The notes: generated by a model from the sequence alone, not told the origin. A stretch of DNA of 8,687 nt from Nitrososphaeria archaeon (GCA_029775955.1 JARVJW010000157.1:1-8687); one strand, 5' to 3'; counted from the first letter of the stretch, positions 1 through 7,060 are shown. Numbers and translations are program-made.

Positions 1-360
1 GTATGAGTTCGCCTAAGCCATTTATCCCAACACCACGCCCTTCTCAAATCTATACTCTCTTCGTAAGGTTTCACTGAAATCCCATTCCTGTAACTGTAAA
101 GCGTTTCCTTAACTCTAACGAATCTTCAGTTCAGGCCTATTTCTTCCTGCTCGCCCACGAATGTATCCTTTCCTCCACGATTCAAGCACGGAATAAGCCT
201 GTTTTATTGCTGAGTCCACGTAATGCTTGGAATAGGCCCACCCTTCAAGGTACTTAGCCTTTTTCCAAAAGTCTTATCCTTCCTCTTCCATAACTCATAC
301 AAGATAGAGTTTGTGCATGTAATCCTCTATAAGCCCATTTACCTCAAGGTCATGTGGCAT
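1..360 (-). pseudogene. tnpB: IS607-type TnpB, N-terminal remnant, broken and cut by window edge
   Basis: This is the N-terminal third of a TnpB-type (RuvC, RNA-guided nuclease family) protein encoded by an IS607-like element. Reading down from an ATG at 358-360, the frame gives MPHDLEVNGLIEDYMHKLY, hits a stop, and after one more stop resumes with FWKKAKYLEGWAYSKHYVD and SVLESWRKGYIRGRAGRNR, which resembles the helical N-terminal region of archaeal TnpB. A frame change after the ELK at about 130 restores VRVKETLYSYRNG and later LGELI, the expected continuation. At least three in-frame stops and two shifts mean it cannot make protein. Its start overlaps the end of the tnpA remnant at 350-352, the usual IS607 tnpA-tnpB arrangement. 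The RuvC and zinc-ribbon parts would lie beyond the left edge. The family call rests on recognised sequence pattern, not a search. Confidence 0.72.
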
Positions 361-622
361 TGATGCTTTGACCAACAAGCTTCTTGACACCATCAATAAC
401 CTCCCCATACCTATGGCTTATTCCATAGAGCCTTCCAGCAAAGTGAGAAACTGTCGTAATTAAGTCTTCAACAAGTTCTCCTTGAGTCTTTTCATCATGG
501 TTTTTCTGTTCCGAAAGTTGTGAAAGTTTTCTTTAAAGTTTCAATGCCAAACCCTGTGAGCCTGTCTTCATAAGCGAGTATCACTTTAGATATTCTTCTA
601 TATTTGCCAATATTTAAACATA
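350..622 (-). pseudogene. tnpA: IS607 serine recombinase TnpA, C-terminal remnant
   Basis: This is the C-terminal half of an IS607-family serine resolvase/transposase. From about 622 the minus strand reads NIGKYRRISKVILAYEDRL, then TGFGIETLKKTFTTFGTEKP, matching the resolvase segment around the conserved DRLTRFG motif. The frame then meets two stops. A one-base shift at about 503 gives DEKTQGELVEDLITTVSHFAG, RLYGISHRYGEVIDG and VKKLVGQSINAT, ending at TGA 350-352. The ELVEDL...F..RLYG block is typical of the long helix that ends the IS607 catalytic domain. The N-terminal helix-turn-helix and the catalytic serine are absent upstream; a stop lies at 623-625. The remnant overlaps the tnpB start by about 11 bases. 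The gene is dead. I am fairly sure of the family because two consecutive conserved blocks and the tnpB overlap agree. Confidence 0.75.
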
Positions 623-775
623 TCTACATTGAAACTGTAGTCTACGGCAAAATTCTGATTAATACAGCTAGTTGATTAGCTCTAACCGCATAATTAGTTT
701 GAATTGAATATAACCACTGTCATAATAATGCATGTAAATTGCATTTTGTCCATTTAACTGAAACCGTTTCTGAAA
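623..775. other. AT-rich spacer between two transposon remnants
   Basis: I see no reading frame, RNA gene or convincing repeat in this stretch. It separates the tnpA C-terminal remnant from the end of the next tnpB remnant, and presumably includes the end of that element and the upstream or deleted part of the IS607 tnpA. Confidence 0.4.
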
Positions 776-795
776 GGTTATAATTTCTTATAACC
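776..795. repeat. Perfect hairpin overlapping the tnpB stop codon
   Basis: An 8-bp perfect inverted repeat, GGTTATAA and TTATAACC, is separated by TTTC. It spans the TAA stop (778-780) of the large tnpB remnant. Subterminal hairpins at the right end of IS200/IS605-type elements and structured 3' ends of TnpB guide RNAs lie near this position, so it may mark the old element end. A simple transcription terminator or chance in AT-rich DNA are alternatives. Confidence 0.5.
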
Positions 796-1866
796 ATCAT
801 TCGGAGCGTTGACCTTCAAGCCCGCTCCGGTCACCTTAGGCTCATGGCCGGTGTACAGGTATTCATCCTTCAAAGAAGGCCATCCGCACTCACGGTAGCC
901 GCAGGGTATGGCAAGTGAGGCCAGCCTATCCCTGTCGTAGTCCACGCCACAGGTTTCGCATTTCGATATCCCTCAGCTTATCACCACAGACAGGACACTT
1001 CGAAGTTCCTCTTGTGTTAACATAAACGGTCTTGAATGAGGACTTGTATTCAATCATCTTCTGGTAAAGCCTTTCATTTGTTCAACTTTGTCCTGAACTT
1101 CCTGTTGCTTCCATTTATTCCGTTCAAGTCTTCAAAGACAAACGATGAGCCTGGGTTTTCCTTTACCATCTCCGTAGCTTTTGCAAATCATTGACACGGT
1201 TCTTTTGCCTACCTCTGGCCTGGCGCAGTTTCCTGTACTTCTTTTGTCTATTGTGCTTCTGCAGGCTCTTCCTCCTCCTGAAGTCGTTCTGTATGTGCGC
1301 TATGTTAGATATGCTCTATGTGTCAGTTCCTTTCAACACAGGCCTGTCATCACCGTCGCAAACGTGGAATCTATCGTGAAGTCCTGCGCCACGAAACTAG
1401 GGTCTTTTCCGATATGGTTAACACACAAAATTGTCAGTCAACAAGGCTCTAAGCTTTGCCCTTGCTGTATTCCAGGAAGTGCTTGTTCTCAGTGTTTATT
1501 GGGACGTAAGCGTAATGCCCGGGCTGGAGCGTTGCTTTGTCACCTTTAACCTTCAACAGCTTGCCGTCAATCCTCAGCTAGCCATGATTGTTTTTCTTAT
1601 ATTATCAGGCAACAGCGGAAACTGGGTTGAGGTTGTGAATTGCATAATCGTAGTTTGACACGAACCACGGCTTGACATCAATGCAATTGGCGAAGGTATC
1701 CTATTGAAATATGTATAGCCATTTCATAGGCAACTTCAATAGCATACCTTATCGCGTTCTGCATGTCCGTGAGGTACTTCCTCTTGTGGATCGTAACGCC
1801 TGACAATTGTCCCCCTGGATTTCCATGGATGGCTCATGGCTTTATCACCTTCAGTATTTCCTTCAT
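778..1866 (-). pseudogene. tnpB: Near full-length TnpB (IS1341-type) pseudogene with zinc ribbon
   Basis: This is a decayed TnpB, the RuvC-fold RNA-guided endonuclease of IS605/IS607-type elements. The minus strand starts with ATG 1864-1866 (MKEILKVIK) and can be followed through many frame changes for about 1,090 bp, the normal TnpB length. Recognisable blocks in order are TIHKRKYLTDMQNAIRYAIE (about 1,780), a region with PGHYAYVPINTENKHFLEY (about 1,500), DFTIDSTFATV around the RuvC-I aspartate (about 1,365), RRRKSLQKHNRQKKYRKLRQ (about 1,260), SSFVFEDLNGI with the RuvC-II glutamate (about 1,135), and MIEYKSSFKTVYVNTRGTS leading into a zinc ribbon. The ribbon has CPVC at 986-997 and CETC at 949-960, followed by the RuvC-III block YDRDRLASLAI. 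More than eight stops or shifts make it non-coding. No tnpA belongs clearly to it, which suits a stand-alone IS1341-type element. Confidence 0.85.
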
Positions 1867-1905
1867 ATATATTATAGCTACTCATAAAGGTCATCGTTGC
1901 TGTTT

Positions 1906-2190
1906 CTAACCCCACACCCTGTCAGCAAAGGATTTCTGGAATATTGTGTTGCGTTTATTATTTTCCATTCTCGAGAGCTGCCTCTTTATATCCTGTTATG
2001 TGTCGTTATGTTCTATGCCCTTACCGTCTGAGCATTTGCTTGAATATGATTCATCGATGACAAAAACAGCAATTTCATTTTCCTCTGCCTGAGACGTTGA
2101 ATGGAATTTGCACAAGTTGTTTTTCTGCCCATATTAACTGACTGTTTCATCCTTATTGTGACCTAAGACAGTTGTGTCGATGCTCTTTAA
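1906..2190 (-). pseudogene. tnpB: TnpB C-terminal remnant joined to a tnpA N-terminus
   Basis: A TnpB C-terminal part of a different subtype from the 778-1866 copy. The minus strand reads DTTVLGHNKDE at about 2,178-2,147 and then, in shifting frames, pieces matching the family pattern ‘MGR-NNQ-FVQIPF’. After that comes VIDESYSSKCSDGKGIEHND (about 2,060-2,000), followed by IKRQLSRMENNKR and FQKSFADRVWG before TAG 1906-1908. In related TnpB proteins this region carries the DESYTSK motif and the INADxNGSxNIxRK block with the last RuvC aspartate. Here that block reads NTIFQKSFA, so the aspartate is not preserved. The RuvC-I, RuvC-II and N-terminal parts are absent. It directly follows the start of an IS607 tnpA on the same strand, which implies an internal deletion of roughly a kilobase. 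Non-functional. Confidence 0.65.
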
Positions 2191-2211
2191 GCTGCAGCTT
2201 TCTAGGCCTTA

Positions 2212-2495
2212 TTAGCCTCTCAAGCATTTCGAAAAACATTTTTCAAATGCCTGAATTGCATTGTGCATCAACTCATGAAGCACTATTACCTTAACTGCTG
2301 TATCTGGTTCTGTAAATCGTTCTTCTGTTTTGGATACACGTTCATAAATGACCGTTTTTCTCTCATTCAGAATTTTGTGAATTTATTATAATTGTACATT
2401 TTGTTCGGCATTACAGTGTAACGCATTCATCCGTCCACACAAAGTGTTTTTCTAGATATCTGCAATAGGTTCAGAACTTCTTTAGCTTTCACCAT
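2212..2495 (-). pseudogene. tnpA: IS607 serine recombinase TnpA, N-terminal remnant
   Basis: Reading from ATG 2493-2495, the minus strand gives MVKAKEVLNLLQISRKTLCV, the MerR-like helix-turn-helix that opens IS607-family TnpA. A stop follows after about 28 codons. A shifted frame supplies MPNKMYNYNKFTKF, and a second shift (from about 2370) gives LNERKTVIYERVSKTEE, the start of the catalytic domain with the VIYxRVS block that contains the nucleophilic serine. After that, homology to the family fades: the same frame stays open to TAA 2212-2214 with RFTEPDTAVKVIVLHELMHN and AIQAFEKCFSKCLRG, which I do not recognise. It may be altered tnpA sequence or the deletion junction with the tnpB C-terminus that follows. 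The gene cannot work: two frameshifts, and most of the recombinase domain is missing. Confidence 0.7.
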
Positions 2496-2510
2496 TAATA
2501 AATTTATGCT

Positions 2511-2521
2511 ATTACAAAAAG
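2511..2521 (-). terminator. Possible T-run terminator after ino1
   Basis: About 20 bases past the ino1 TGA (2541-2543) the minus strand has a CTTTTTG run. Archaeal RNA polymerase stops at short T-runs without a hairpin. The site is placed as expected for the end of the lhr-phosphoesterase-ino1 transcript, but such runs are common in AT-rich DNA. Confidence 0.3.
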
Positions 2522-2540
2522 TTTTCATTAACTATGTTTT

Positions 2541-3626
2541 TCATTTTAAATTTTTCAACCATTTCGTAGCCCACCCTAGTGCTTCCTCATCACTTTTTGC
2601 CTGAACCGGCGGATGCTTAAAAAAGTACGATGAAGGTTCTATCAAGGGCCCCTCTAATCCGTGGTCAATGGCAACTTTCATGAACCTTATTGCGTCACTC
2701 ATTACTGCCGCGAACATTGACTTGTCATCAACTGAAAGTTTTACCTTGAGTTCTATAGGAAAATCGGCGAAGCTTTTCCCTTTCAAGTATATATAGCATA
2801 TTTTGTTATTCCCCAGAAATGGCACATAGTCACTTGGTCCTATTCTTATTTTGCCCATCTGTTCAAGTTCCATTCCATATGGCAACACACTTGTAACAGC
2901 GCCTGTTTTGCTAACCCTTTTACTCTTCAGCCTTTCTTCAACAGTCATATTCAGGAAATCCGTATTTCCACCTATGTTAACCTGATACGTTTCGTCAACT
3001 AATACACCTCTCATGTTGAAAAGATTTGCCAGTGTCCTGTGTAAAATTGTAGCTCCCACCTGCCCCTTCACATCATCCCCCATTACAGGAAGGTGCGCGT
3101 GCACAAATTTTTTTTGCCACTCTTTATTGCTTGCAATGAACACTGGTATTCCGTTAATAAATGCAGTTGTAGCTCTGATCGCTGCCCTAGCATAACTTTT
3201 AGTTGCCTTCTCACTGCCAACAGGAAGGAGGTTAATCAACATATCAGCACCACTGTCCTTTAGCTTTTTTGCCACTTCGTCTTCTGTCCCATCTTTGCTG
3301 ATTGGGGAAAATGATTCAACCATATGAGGTGCTACTCCATCATGAACTGGCCCAGCAGAAACTTCAACACCAGTTTTAGGCACTTCTGCGTATTTCGGTG
3401 TCAAGTTTGGGCTTTCGAATATTGCATCCGCGAGGTCCTTTCCTACCTTCCTGGAAGAAATGTCAAAAGCTGCTACGAACTCAATGTCACTTATTTTATA
3501 CCCGCCTATTTCCTCACTCATTACCCCTATAGCCCTCTTGCCTTCAGAATAGTAATGTGTACCCTGAACAATTGCTGATGCAGTATTGCCTATTCCAGCA
3601 AGCGCAACCCTTATCTTTTTTCCCAT
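2541..3626 (-). CDS. ino1: Inositol-1-phosphate synthase, archaeal type
   Basis: It converts D-glucose 6-phosphate to 1L-myo-inositol 1-phosphate with NAD+ (EC 5.5.1.4). In archaea the product feeds inositol phospholipid head groups and, in some hyperthermophiles, di-myo-inositol phosphate. The 361-residue protein is cytosolic with no signal or membrane segment. It opens with a Rossmann NAD-binding loop (ALAGIGNTASAIVQG, 9-22) and AAFDISSRKVG (52-62). It then has INLLPVGSE (131-139), GDDVKGQVGATILHRTL (183-199, the family's GDD-K-Q-GAT signature), QVNIGGNTDFLNM (215-227), SKTGAVTS (239-246), with lysines in the expected region, and the C-terminal SMFAAVMSDAIRFMKVAIDH block (303-322). Length fits the archaeal/Thermotoga-type enzymes, shorter than the eukaryotic ones. 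ATG 3624-3626 is chosen because the GxGxxxS loop follows at the normal distance. It lies 31 bases after the phosphoesterase stop, so it is probably co-transcribed, with a possible promoter of its own. The ORF is intact. Confidence 0.93.
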   Translation of the reverse strand: MGKKIRVALAGIGNTASAIVQGTHYYSEGKRAIGVMSEEIGGYKISDIEFVAAFDISSRKVGKDLADAIFESPNLTPKYAEVPKTGVEVSAGPVHDGVAPHMVESFSPISKDGTEDEVAKKLKDSGADMLINLLPVGSEKATKSYARAAIRATTAFINGIPVFIASNKEWQKKFVHAHLPVMGDDVKGQVGATILHRTLANLFNMRGVLVDETYQVNIGGNTDFLNMTVEERLKSKRVSKTGAVTSVLPYGMELEQMGKIRIGPSDYVPFLGNNKICYIYLKGKSFADFPIELKVKLSVDDKSMFAAVMSDAIRFMKVAIDHGLEGPLIEPSSYFFKHPPVQAKSDEEALGWATKWLKNLK

Positions 3627-3647
3627 GACCCATTATCATGCTGTAAG

Positions 3648-3657
3648 TTAGATAAAG
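3648..3657 (-). promoter_or_regulatory. Possible TATA box for leaderless ino1 transcript
   Basis: The minus strand reads CTTTATCTAA, a TATA-box-like sequence centred about 26 bases upstream of the ino1 ATG at 3626. This is the spacing expected when transcription starts at the start codon. No Shine-Dalgarno sequence precedes the ATG, which agrees with a leaderless mRNA. The box overlaps the end of the phosphoesterase gene, so read-through from upstream remains possible. Confidence 0.45.
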
Positions 3658-4419
3658 TTACCGCCCAGAGGCATCGCGCAAAAATCGCCTCAATATTCCC
3701 ACTTTTGGCAATGTCACTTCTCCCACTTCGGGTTCTATTGCTATTGCATTTAGCTCATCAACATCAACAACTGACTTGAAGTATGGGGAAAGCAGCTCGC
3801 GCTTGTCAATTGCATTTACTTCCACTCCTGAAGATATTGGTGATAGGGCTGGCAGGCAAATAAAATTGATTCCTGAAATTGCCTTGCCATAAAGTATTAC
3901 TGGCATTTTAATGCTGTCAAAGCCCTTCCTCAGCAATATTGCCGGCTGCTCGTGCCCAATTACCAGTGTCCTTACACCTTCTAGGGGGTTTAACCTGTGA
4001 CCGTGAACGAACTTATAACCTGCTTCAAAATATTCATCATTTAAATTAAATCCAAGAAGTGCGGAAATATTTGAAAGGTAATTATCATGATTTCCCCTTA
4101 CAACTATTACTTCCCTATAGAGGGCCCTGGATTCCTTATACACCTTCTCCACTTCCACCCACTCCTGCCTCGATGCTCCGCTGAATCCGTGTTTGAAATC
4201 GCCATTGATTAGAATCCTGCCTGCACCTGTAAGTTCGTGCATTTTTCTTATTTCTTCAATTACTAGTTTTATCTGAATTTCTGGTAAATATATTTTTGAT
4301 TCTTCAGCAAGTACCCTCTCCTCTCCAAGCTGAAGGTCTGAAACAGCAAGTAGGTCAAGTTCTCGGAAATAAACCCCTCTGTGGCCAGGCACTGAAAAAA
4401 CATTGTTAATTAGTTCCAA
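3658..4419 (-). CDS. COG1407-type metallophosphoesterase, SbcD-related, partner of Lhr
   Basis: A 253-residue calcineurin-like phosphoesterase of the archaeal SbcD-related/COG1407 group, whose bacterial relatives include metal-dependent nucleases or phosphodiesterases encoded beside Lhr helicases. Motifs in order: I SDLQLGEE (27-34), II NGDFKH (72-77), III RGNHDN (108-113), IV VHGHRL (138-143), V VIGHEQPA (153-160). Motifs I and V normally read DxH and GHxH; here residues 30 and 158 are glutamine (CAG codons at 4330-4332 and 3946-3948). By analogy with Mre11 both would be ligands of the same metal ion, so activity may be changed. The other expected ligands (D28, D74, N110, H139 or H141, H156) are present. 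Translation starts at TTG 4417-4419, overlapping the lhr stop by 14 bases; a GAGGAG Shine-Dalgarno eight bases upstream supports this start. GTG at codon 10 is the alternative. The substrate is unknown; a DNA-repair role is inferred from family and context. Confidence 0.88.
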   Translation of the reverse strand: MELINNVFSVPGHRGVYFRELDLLAVSDLQLGEERVLAEESKIYLPEIQIKLVIEEIRKMHELTGAGRILINGDFKHGFSGASRQEWVEVEKVYKESRALYREVIVVRGNHDNYLSNISALLGFNLNDEYFEAGYKFVHGHRLNPLEGVRTLVIGHEQPAILLRKGFDSIKMPVILYGKAISGINFICLPALSPISSGVEVNAIDKRELLSPYFKSVVDVDELNAIAIEPEVGEVTLPKVGILRRFLRDASGR

Positions 4420-7030
4420 CCTGTTCGCTCCTCAAATATTCAAGAAGTTCCCTGTGTAGCTTCATTATCATTTTTCTCCTATCTTCCATTAATATGACGT
4501 CAGGTGCTCCCATTGCAAGCATATTGAATGAAAATGGGCTCGCAGTTTTAGATTCATCAAGCAAAATGTACCTGTATTCACCTTTGTCAATGTGCTCAAG
4601 AAAGTCAATTGCCGCATCAATATCCATGTAATCCTCCTTTATTTCTCGATATACCTCTTTTATCACCGGAAAATCAGGCACCTGCTCAATGACTTTTACA
4701 AGCCTATCAGAATTAAACTGCTGTTTTCCTATACTTATTTCATGACCCTTATAATTTCTAAGTATCATAAAGCTCCTTGCCGCTATCTGCCTGAATTTTC
4801 TCCTGAAAAGCTCAGTGTTTTTTATAGCAATGTCAAGTATCATGCCTATATTTTCATGATTTACACCTCTTAGCAGAGTTCTAGCATCATATTTTTCCCC
4901 TTTACCAAAAGAAAGCACAAAGCCATTATCGGAAACAAGAATTCCTATTGATGATCCAACCATACTGGACAGCTGATAGCCATATGCCCTGGAGAGTGCG
5001 TCATTGGCCTTTCTTCCTATCATTGTATGAAAAATTATGTTAATGCGGTCGTTTACATATATTTCCACTATATATTCCCCGACATTAATTTTGTATATTC
5101 CGCGTTTCTTTAAGAATTTAGATTGATAATTCATGTATTCGGCTATTGCAGTTCTTGCATTTTGGTCAACCGGAAAGCTGTTTAAAATTTTCAAAATATC
5201 ATCCATTGTCTTGCCGATTAAATTATTTCTAAAGGCATTGACCATGTTTGCGGCATCATAGCTTAATGGCAACTCCTCCGAAAACCATGCTGGCACAGTA
5301 GGTTTCAGGTCATCTGCTTTCCTTACATAAACTTTCATTCTGTAAGATTTAACAAACTGATATATTTTGCCAGCAAGGACAAACCTGTCGCCAGGAACAA
5401 GCTTTTCCACAAATTCCTCCTCCAATGTGCCAACTGGCTTATTGCCCTCATACACCCTAATCTTGGTTTCATCAGGTATAGTTCCCTGATTCAAGTAAAA
5501 AATCATCCTTGCAGAACTTTTTCTGCCAAACGTTGCATCCAGGTCAGAATAATCGAGCCTGTCAGCTAAATTTCCTTTTTTATATATGGATATTTTAGCA
5601 TAAACCCTTTGATCCTCGAGGCTGTGGTATGAGCCAGCAAGGTAATTCAGTATATCAACATAGTTTTCCCAACTGAGAGTGCTATAACTGTAGCTTTCTA
5701 TAATTAATTTGTAGGCTTCCCTTATGTTCCACTGCCCCTGCAATGAAAGTGATATAATTGCCTGGGCCAGAACATCAAGTGCGTTTTTTACCAATTTGAT
5801 GCGATCCAGCTGCTTTCTTTCAGCATAATACGCTATTACTGCATCTTCCACTAGGTCATCTCTGTCACTGCAGATAAGGACACCTTTGGAAACGCTATTG
5901 ACATTATGGCCCGACCTCCCGACCCTCTGCAGCAACCGAATTATACTCTTTGGGCTCCCCAGCTGTATTACCTGGTCTATGTATCCAATATCAATTCCCA
6001 ACTCAAGTGATGTCGAGCTAACTATGGCCTTTAACTTGCCGTCCTTGAGCTTATTTTCAATTTCCAACCTGAGGTCCCTGCTTACAGATGAATGGTGAGC
6101 CCCAACTGAATCATCGGTAAAAATGCTTGGAAATCGATTCTTTAAATTTGAAACTACCCTCTCAGTGCCACTTCTGGTGTTAGTGAATATCAGGGTTGTC
6201 CTACTGGCCCCCAAGTATTTTCTCAACTTATCATAGGTCTTTACGCTGGTTTCCCTTTCTGAAGATTTTAACAGATCCTTGACAGGGGAAACTACTTTTA
6301 TGTTAATTCTTTTGTCAAACCTGGAATCTACGATTGTGCAATTTCTGTTATTGCCAACCAAAAATTTTGCAATTTCCTCTATAGGCGAAATTGTGGCGCT
6401 GAGCCCTATTCTCTGAAAGGTAGCTATCCTGTTAAGCATTTCCAGATTCACGGAAAGGTGAGCTCCCCTCTTTGACTCAGCCAGTGCATGAATCTCATCT
6501 ACAATTACCCATTTTACTGTTCTAAGATTTTCACTAAATTTTGGGGAAGCCAGTGCAGTGGAAAGACTTTCTGGTGTGGTGCACAGTATGGATGGAGGGT
6601 TTTTCAACTGCTTTGATTTTTCATAAGGCGACGTATCCCCAGTCCTGATACCTACTGATACTGGATTATAGCTGAGCCCCCTTTCATTTGCTATCAGCCT
6701 TATACCTTGTAATGGATTTAACAGGCTTCTTTCAATATCGTTTATGAGTGCTTTCAGAGGAGAAATATACACTGCCTGAACTCCACTTATTGGTTCATTT
6801 CTCTCCTTCATTTCTAAAAGGTCACTTATTATGTCAAGGAATGCCGCAAGAGTTTTTCCAGTGCCAGTAGGCGCTGAAACTAGCACGTTTTTATTTTTAT
6901 GGATGTTATCTATTGCACCGAGCTGTGGCTGCGTGAACTCTTTGTAATTTCTGATAAACCATTCAAAAACAAGTGGATTTAGTAATTTACCTACCTTATC
7001 CTGTGTTGTCTGGTCCGCGTATTCTATCAA
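4406..7030 (-). CDS. lhr: Lhr-type superfamily 2 DNA helicase (Lhr-Core)
   Basis: An 874-residue ATP-dependent helicase of the Lhr family, which tracks 3'-5' on single-stranded DNA and unwinds duplexes or DNA:RNA hybrids in repair and recombination. SF2 motifs are all present: Q-motif-like TQPQ (33-36), Walker A APTGTGKT (53-60), Ia SPLKAL (90-95), Ib TTPESL (151-156), DEIH box (178-181), SAT (211-213), FTNTRSGTERV (282-292), TSLELGIDIG (340-349) and QRVGRSGH (368-375). A winged-helix region (about 395-490) follows, then the Lhr-specific beta-barrel (ARMIFYLNQGTIPDE, 507-521; EEFVEKLVPGDRFVLAGK, 538-555) and PAWFSEELPLS (580-590). The IGRKANDALSRAYG block later on is also typical. Size fits Lhr-Core without the large C-terminal extension of bacterial Lhr. 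The start is TTG 7028-7030: a TAA lies two codons upstream and the next ATG falls after the Walker A motif. It overlaps the phosphoesterase gene. Intact. Confidence 0.94.
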   Translation of the reverse strand: MIEYADQTTQDKVGKLLNPLVFEWFIRNYKEFTQPQLGAIDNIHKNKNVLVSAPTGTGKTLAAFLDIISDLLEMKERNEPISGVQAVYISPLKALINDIERSLLNPLQGIRLIANERGLSYNPVSVGIRTGDTSPYEKSKQLKNPPSILCTTPESLSTALASPKFSENLRTVKWVIVDEIHALAESKRGAHLSVNLEMLNRIATFQRIGLSATISPIEEIAKFLVGNNRNCTIVDSRFDKRINIKVVSPVKDLLKSSERETSVKTYDKLRKYLGASRTTLIFTNTRSGTERVVSNLKNRFPSIFTDDSVGAHHSSVSRDLRLEIENKLKDGKLKAIVSSTSLELGIDIGYIDQVIQLGSPKSIIRLLQRVGRSGHNVNSVSKGVLICSDRDDLVEDAVIAYYAERKQLDRIKLVKNALDVLAQAIISLSLQGQWNIREAYKLIIESYSYSTLSWENYVDILNYLAGSYHSLEDQRVYAKISIYKKGNLADRLDYSDLDATFGRKSSARMIFYLNQGTIPDETKIRVYEGNKPVGTLEEEFVEKLVPGDRFVLAGKIYQFVKSYRMKVYVRKADDLKPTVPAWFSEELPLSYDAANMVNAFRNNLIGKTMDDILKILNSFPVDQNARTAIAEYMNYQSKFLKKRGIYKINVGEYIVEIYVNDRINIIFHTMIGRKANDALSRAYGYQLSSMVGSSIGILVSDNGFVLSFGKGEKYDARTLLRGVNHENIGMILDIAIKNTELFRRKFRQIAARSFMILRNYKGHEISIGKQQFNSDRLVKVIEQVPDFPVIKEVYREIKEDYMDIDAAIDFLEHIDKGEYRYILLDESKTASPFSFNMLAMGAPDVILMEDRRKMIMKLHRELLEYLRSEQVGTN
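4428..4433 (-). promoter_or_regulatory. Shine-Dalgarno site for the phosphoesterase
   Basis: GAGGAG on the minus strand lies inside the 3' end of lhr, eight bases before the TTG start of the phosphoesterase. It matches the archaeal anti-Shine-Dalgarno and decides in favour of the TTG start. It also suggests the second gene is translated from the lhr message. Confidence 0.7.
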
Positions 7031-7050
7031 TATTTAGAACTTTATTAATG

Positions 7051-7060
7051 ATTTTAAAAA
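7051..7060 (-). promoter_or_regulatory. TATA box for leaderless lhr transcript
   Basis: The minus strand reads TTTTTAAAAT, centred about 25 bases upstream of the TTG start of lhr, with a purine-containing GCAAAT stretch before it that could serve as BRE. No Shine-Dalgarno sequence precedes the TTG. The spacing is that of an archaeal leaderless promoter and would drive the lhr-phosphoesterase pair, perhaps also ino1. Confidence 0.6.

Noticed and set aside
1181..1658. Three plus-strand reading frames of 62-122 codons in the left flank
   Set aside because: They lie antisense to the tnpB remnant at 778-1866, whose minus-strand blocks (RuvC, zinc ribbon) are clearly recognisable. Their low-complexity translations show no family resemblance.
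778..1866. A working TnpB RNA-guided nuclease or novel defence gene
   Set aside because: Although all main blocks can be traced, they fall in different frames with many stops, so no protein can be made.
3013..3578. Plus-strand frames inside ino1
   Set aside because: They are antisense to an intact, fully recognisable inositol-1-phosphate synthase; no start signal supports them.
4592..6098. Plus-strand frames inside lhr
   Set aside because: They are antisense to the intact helicase gene and show no motif or promoter.
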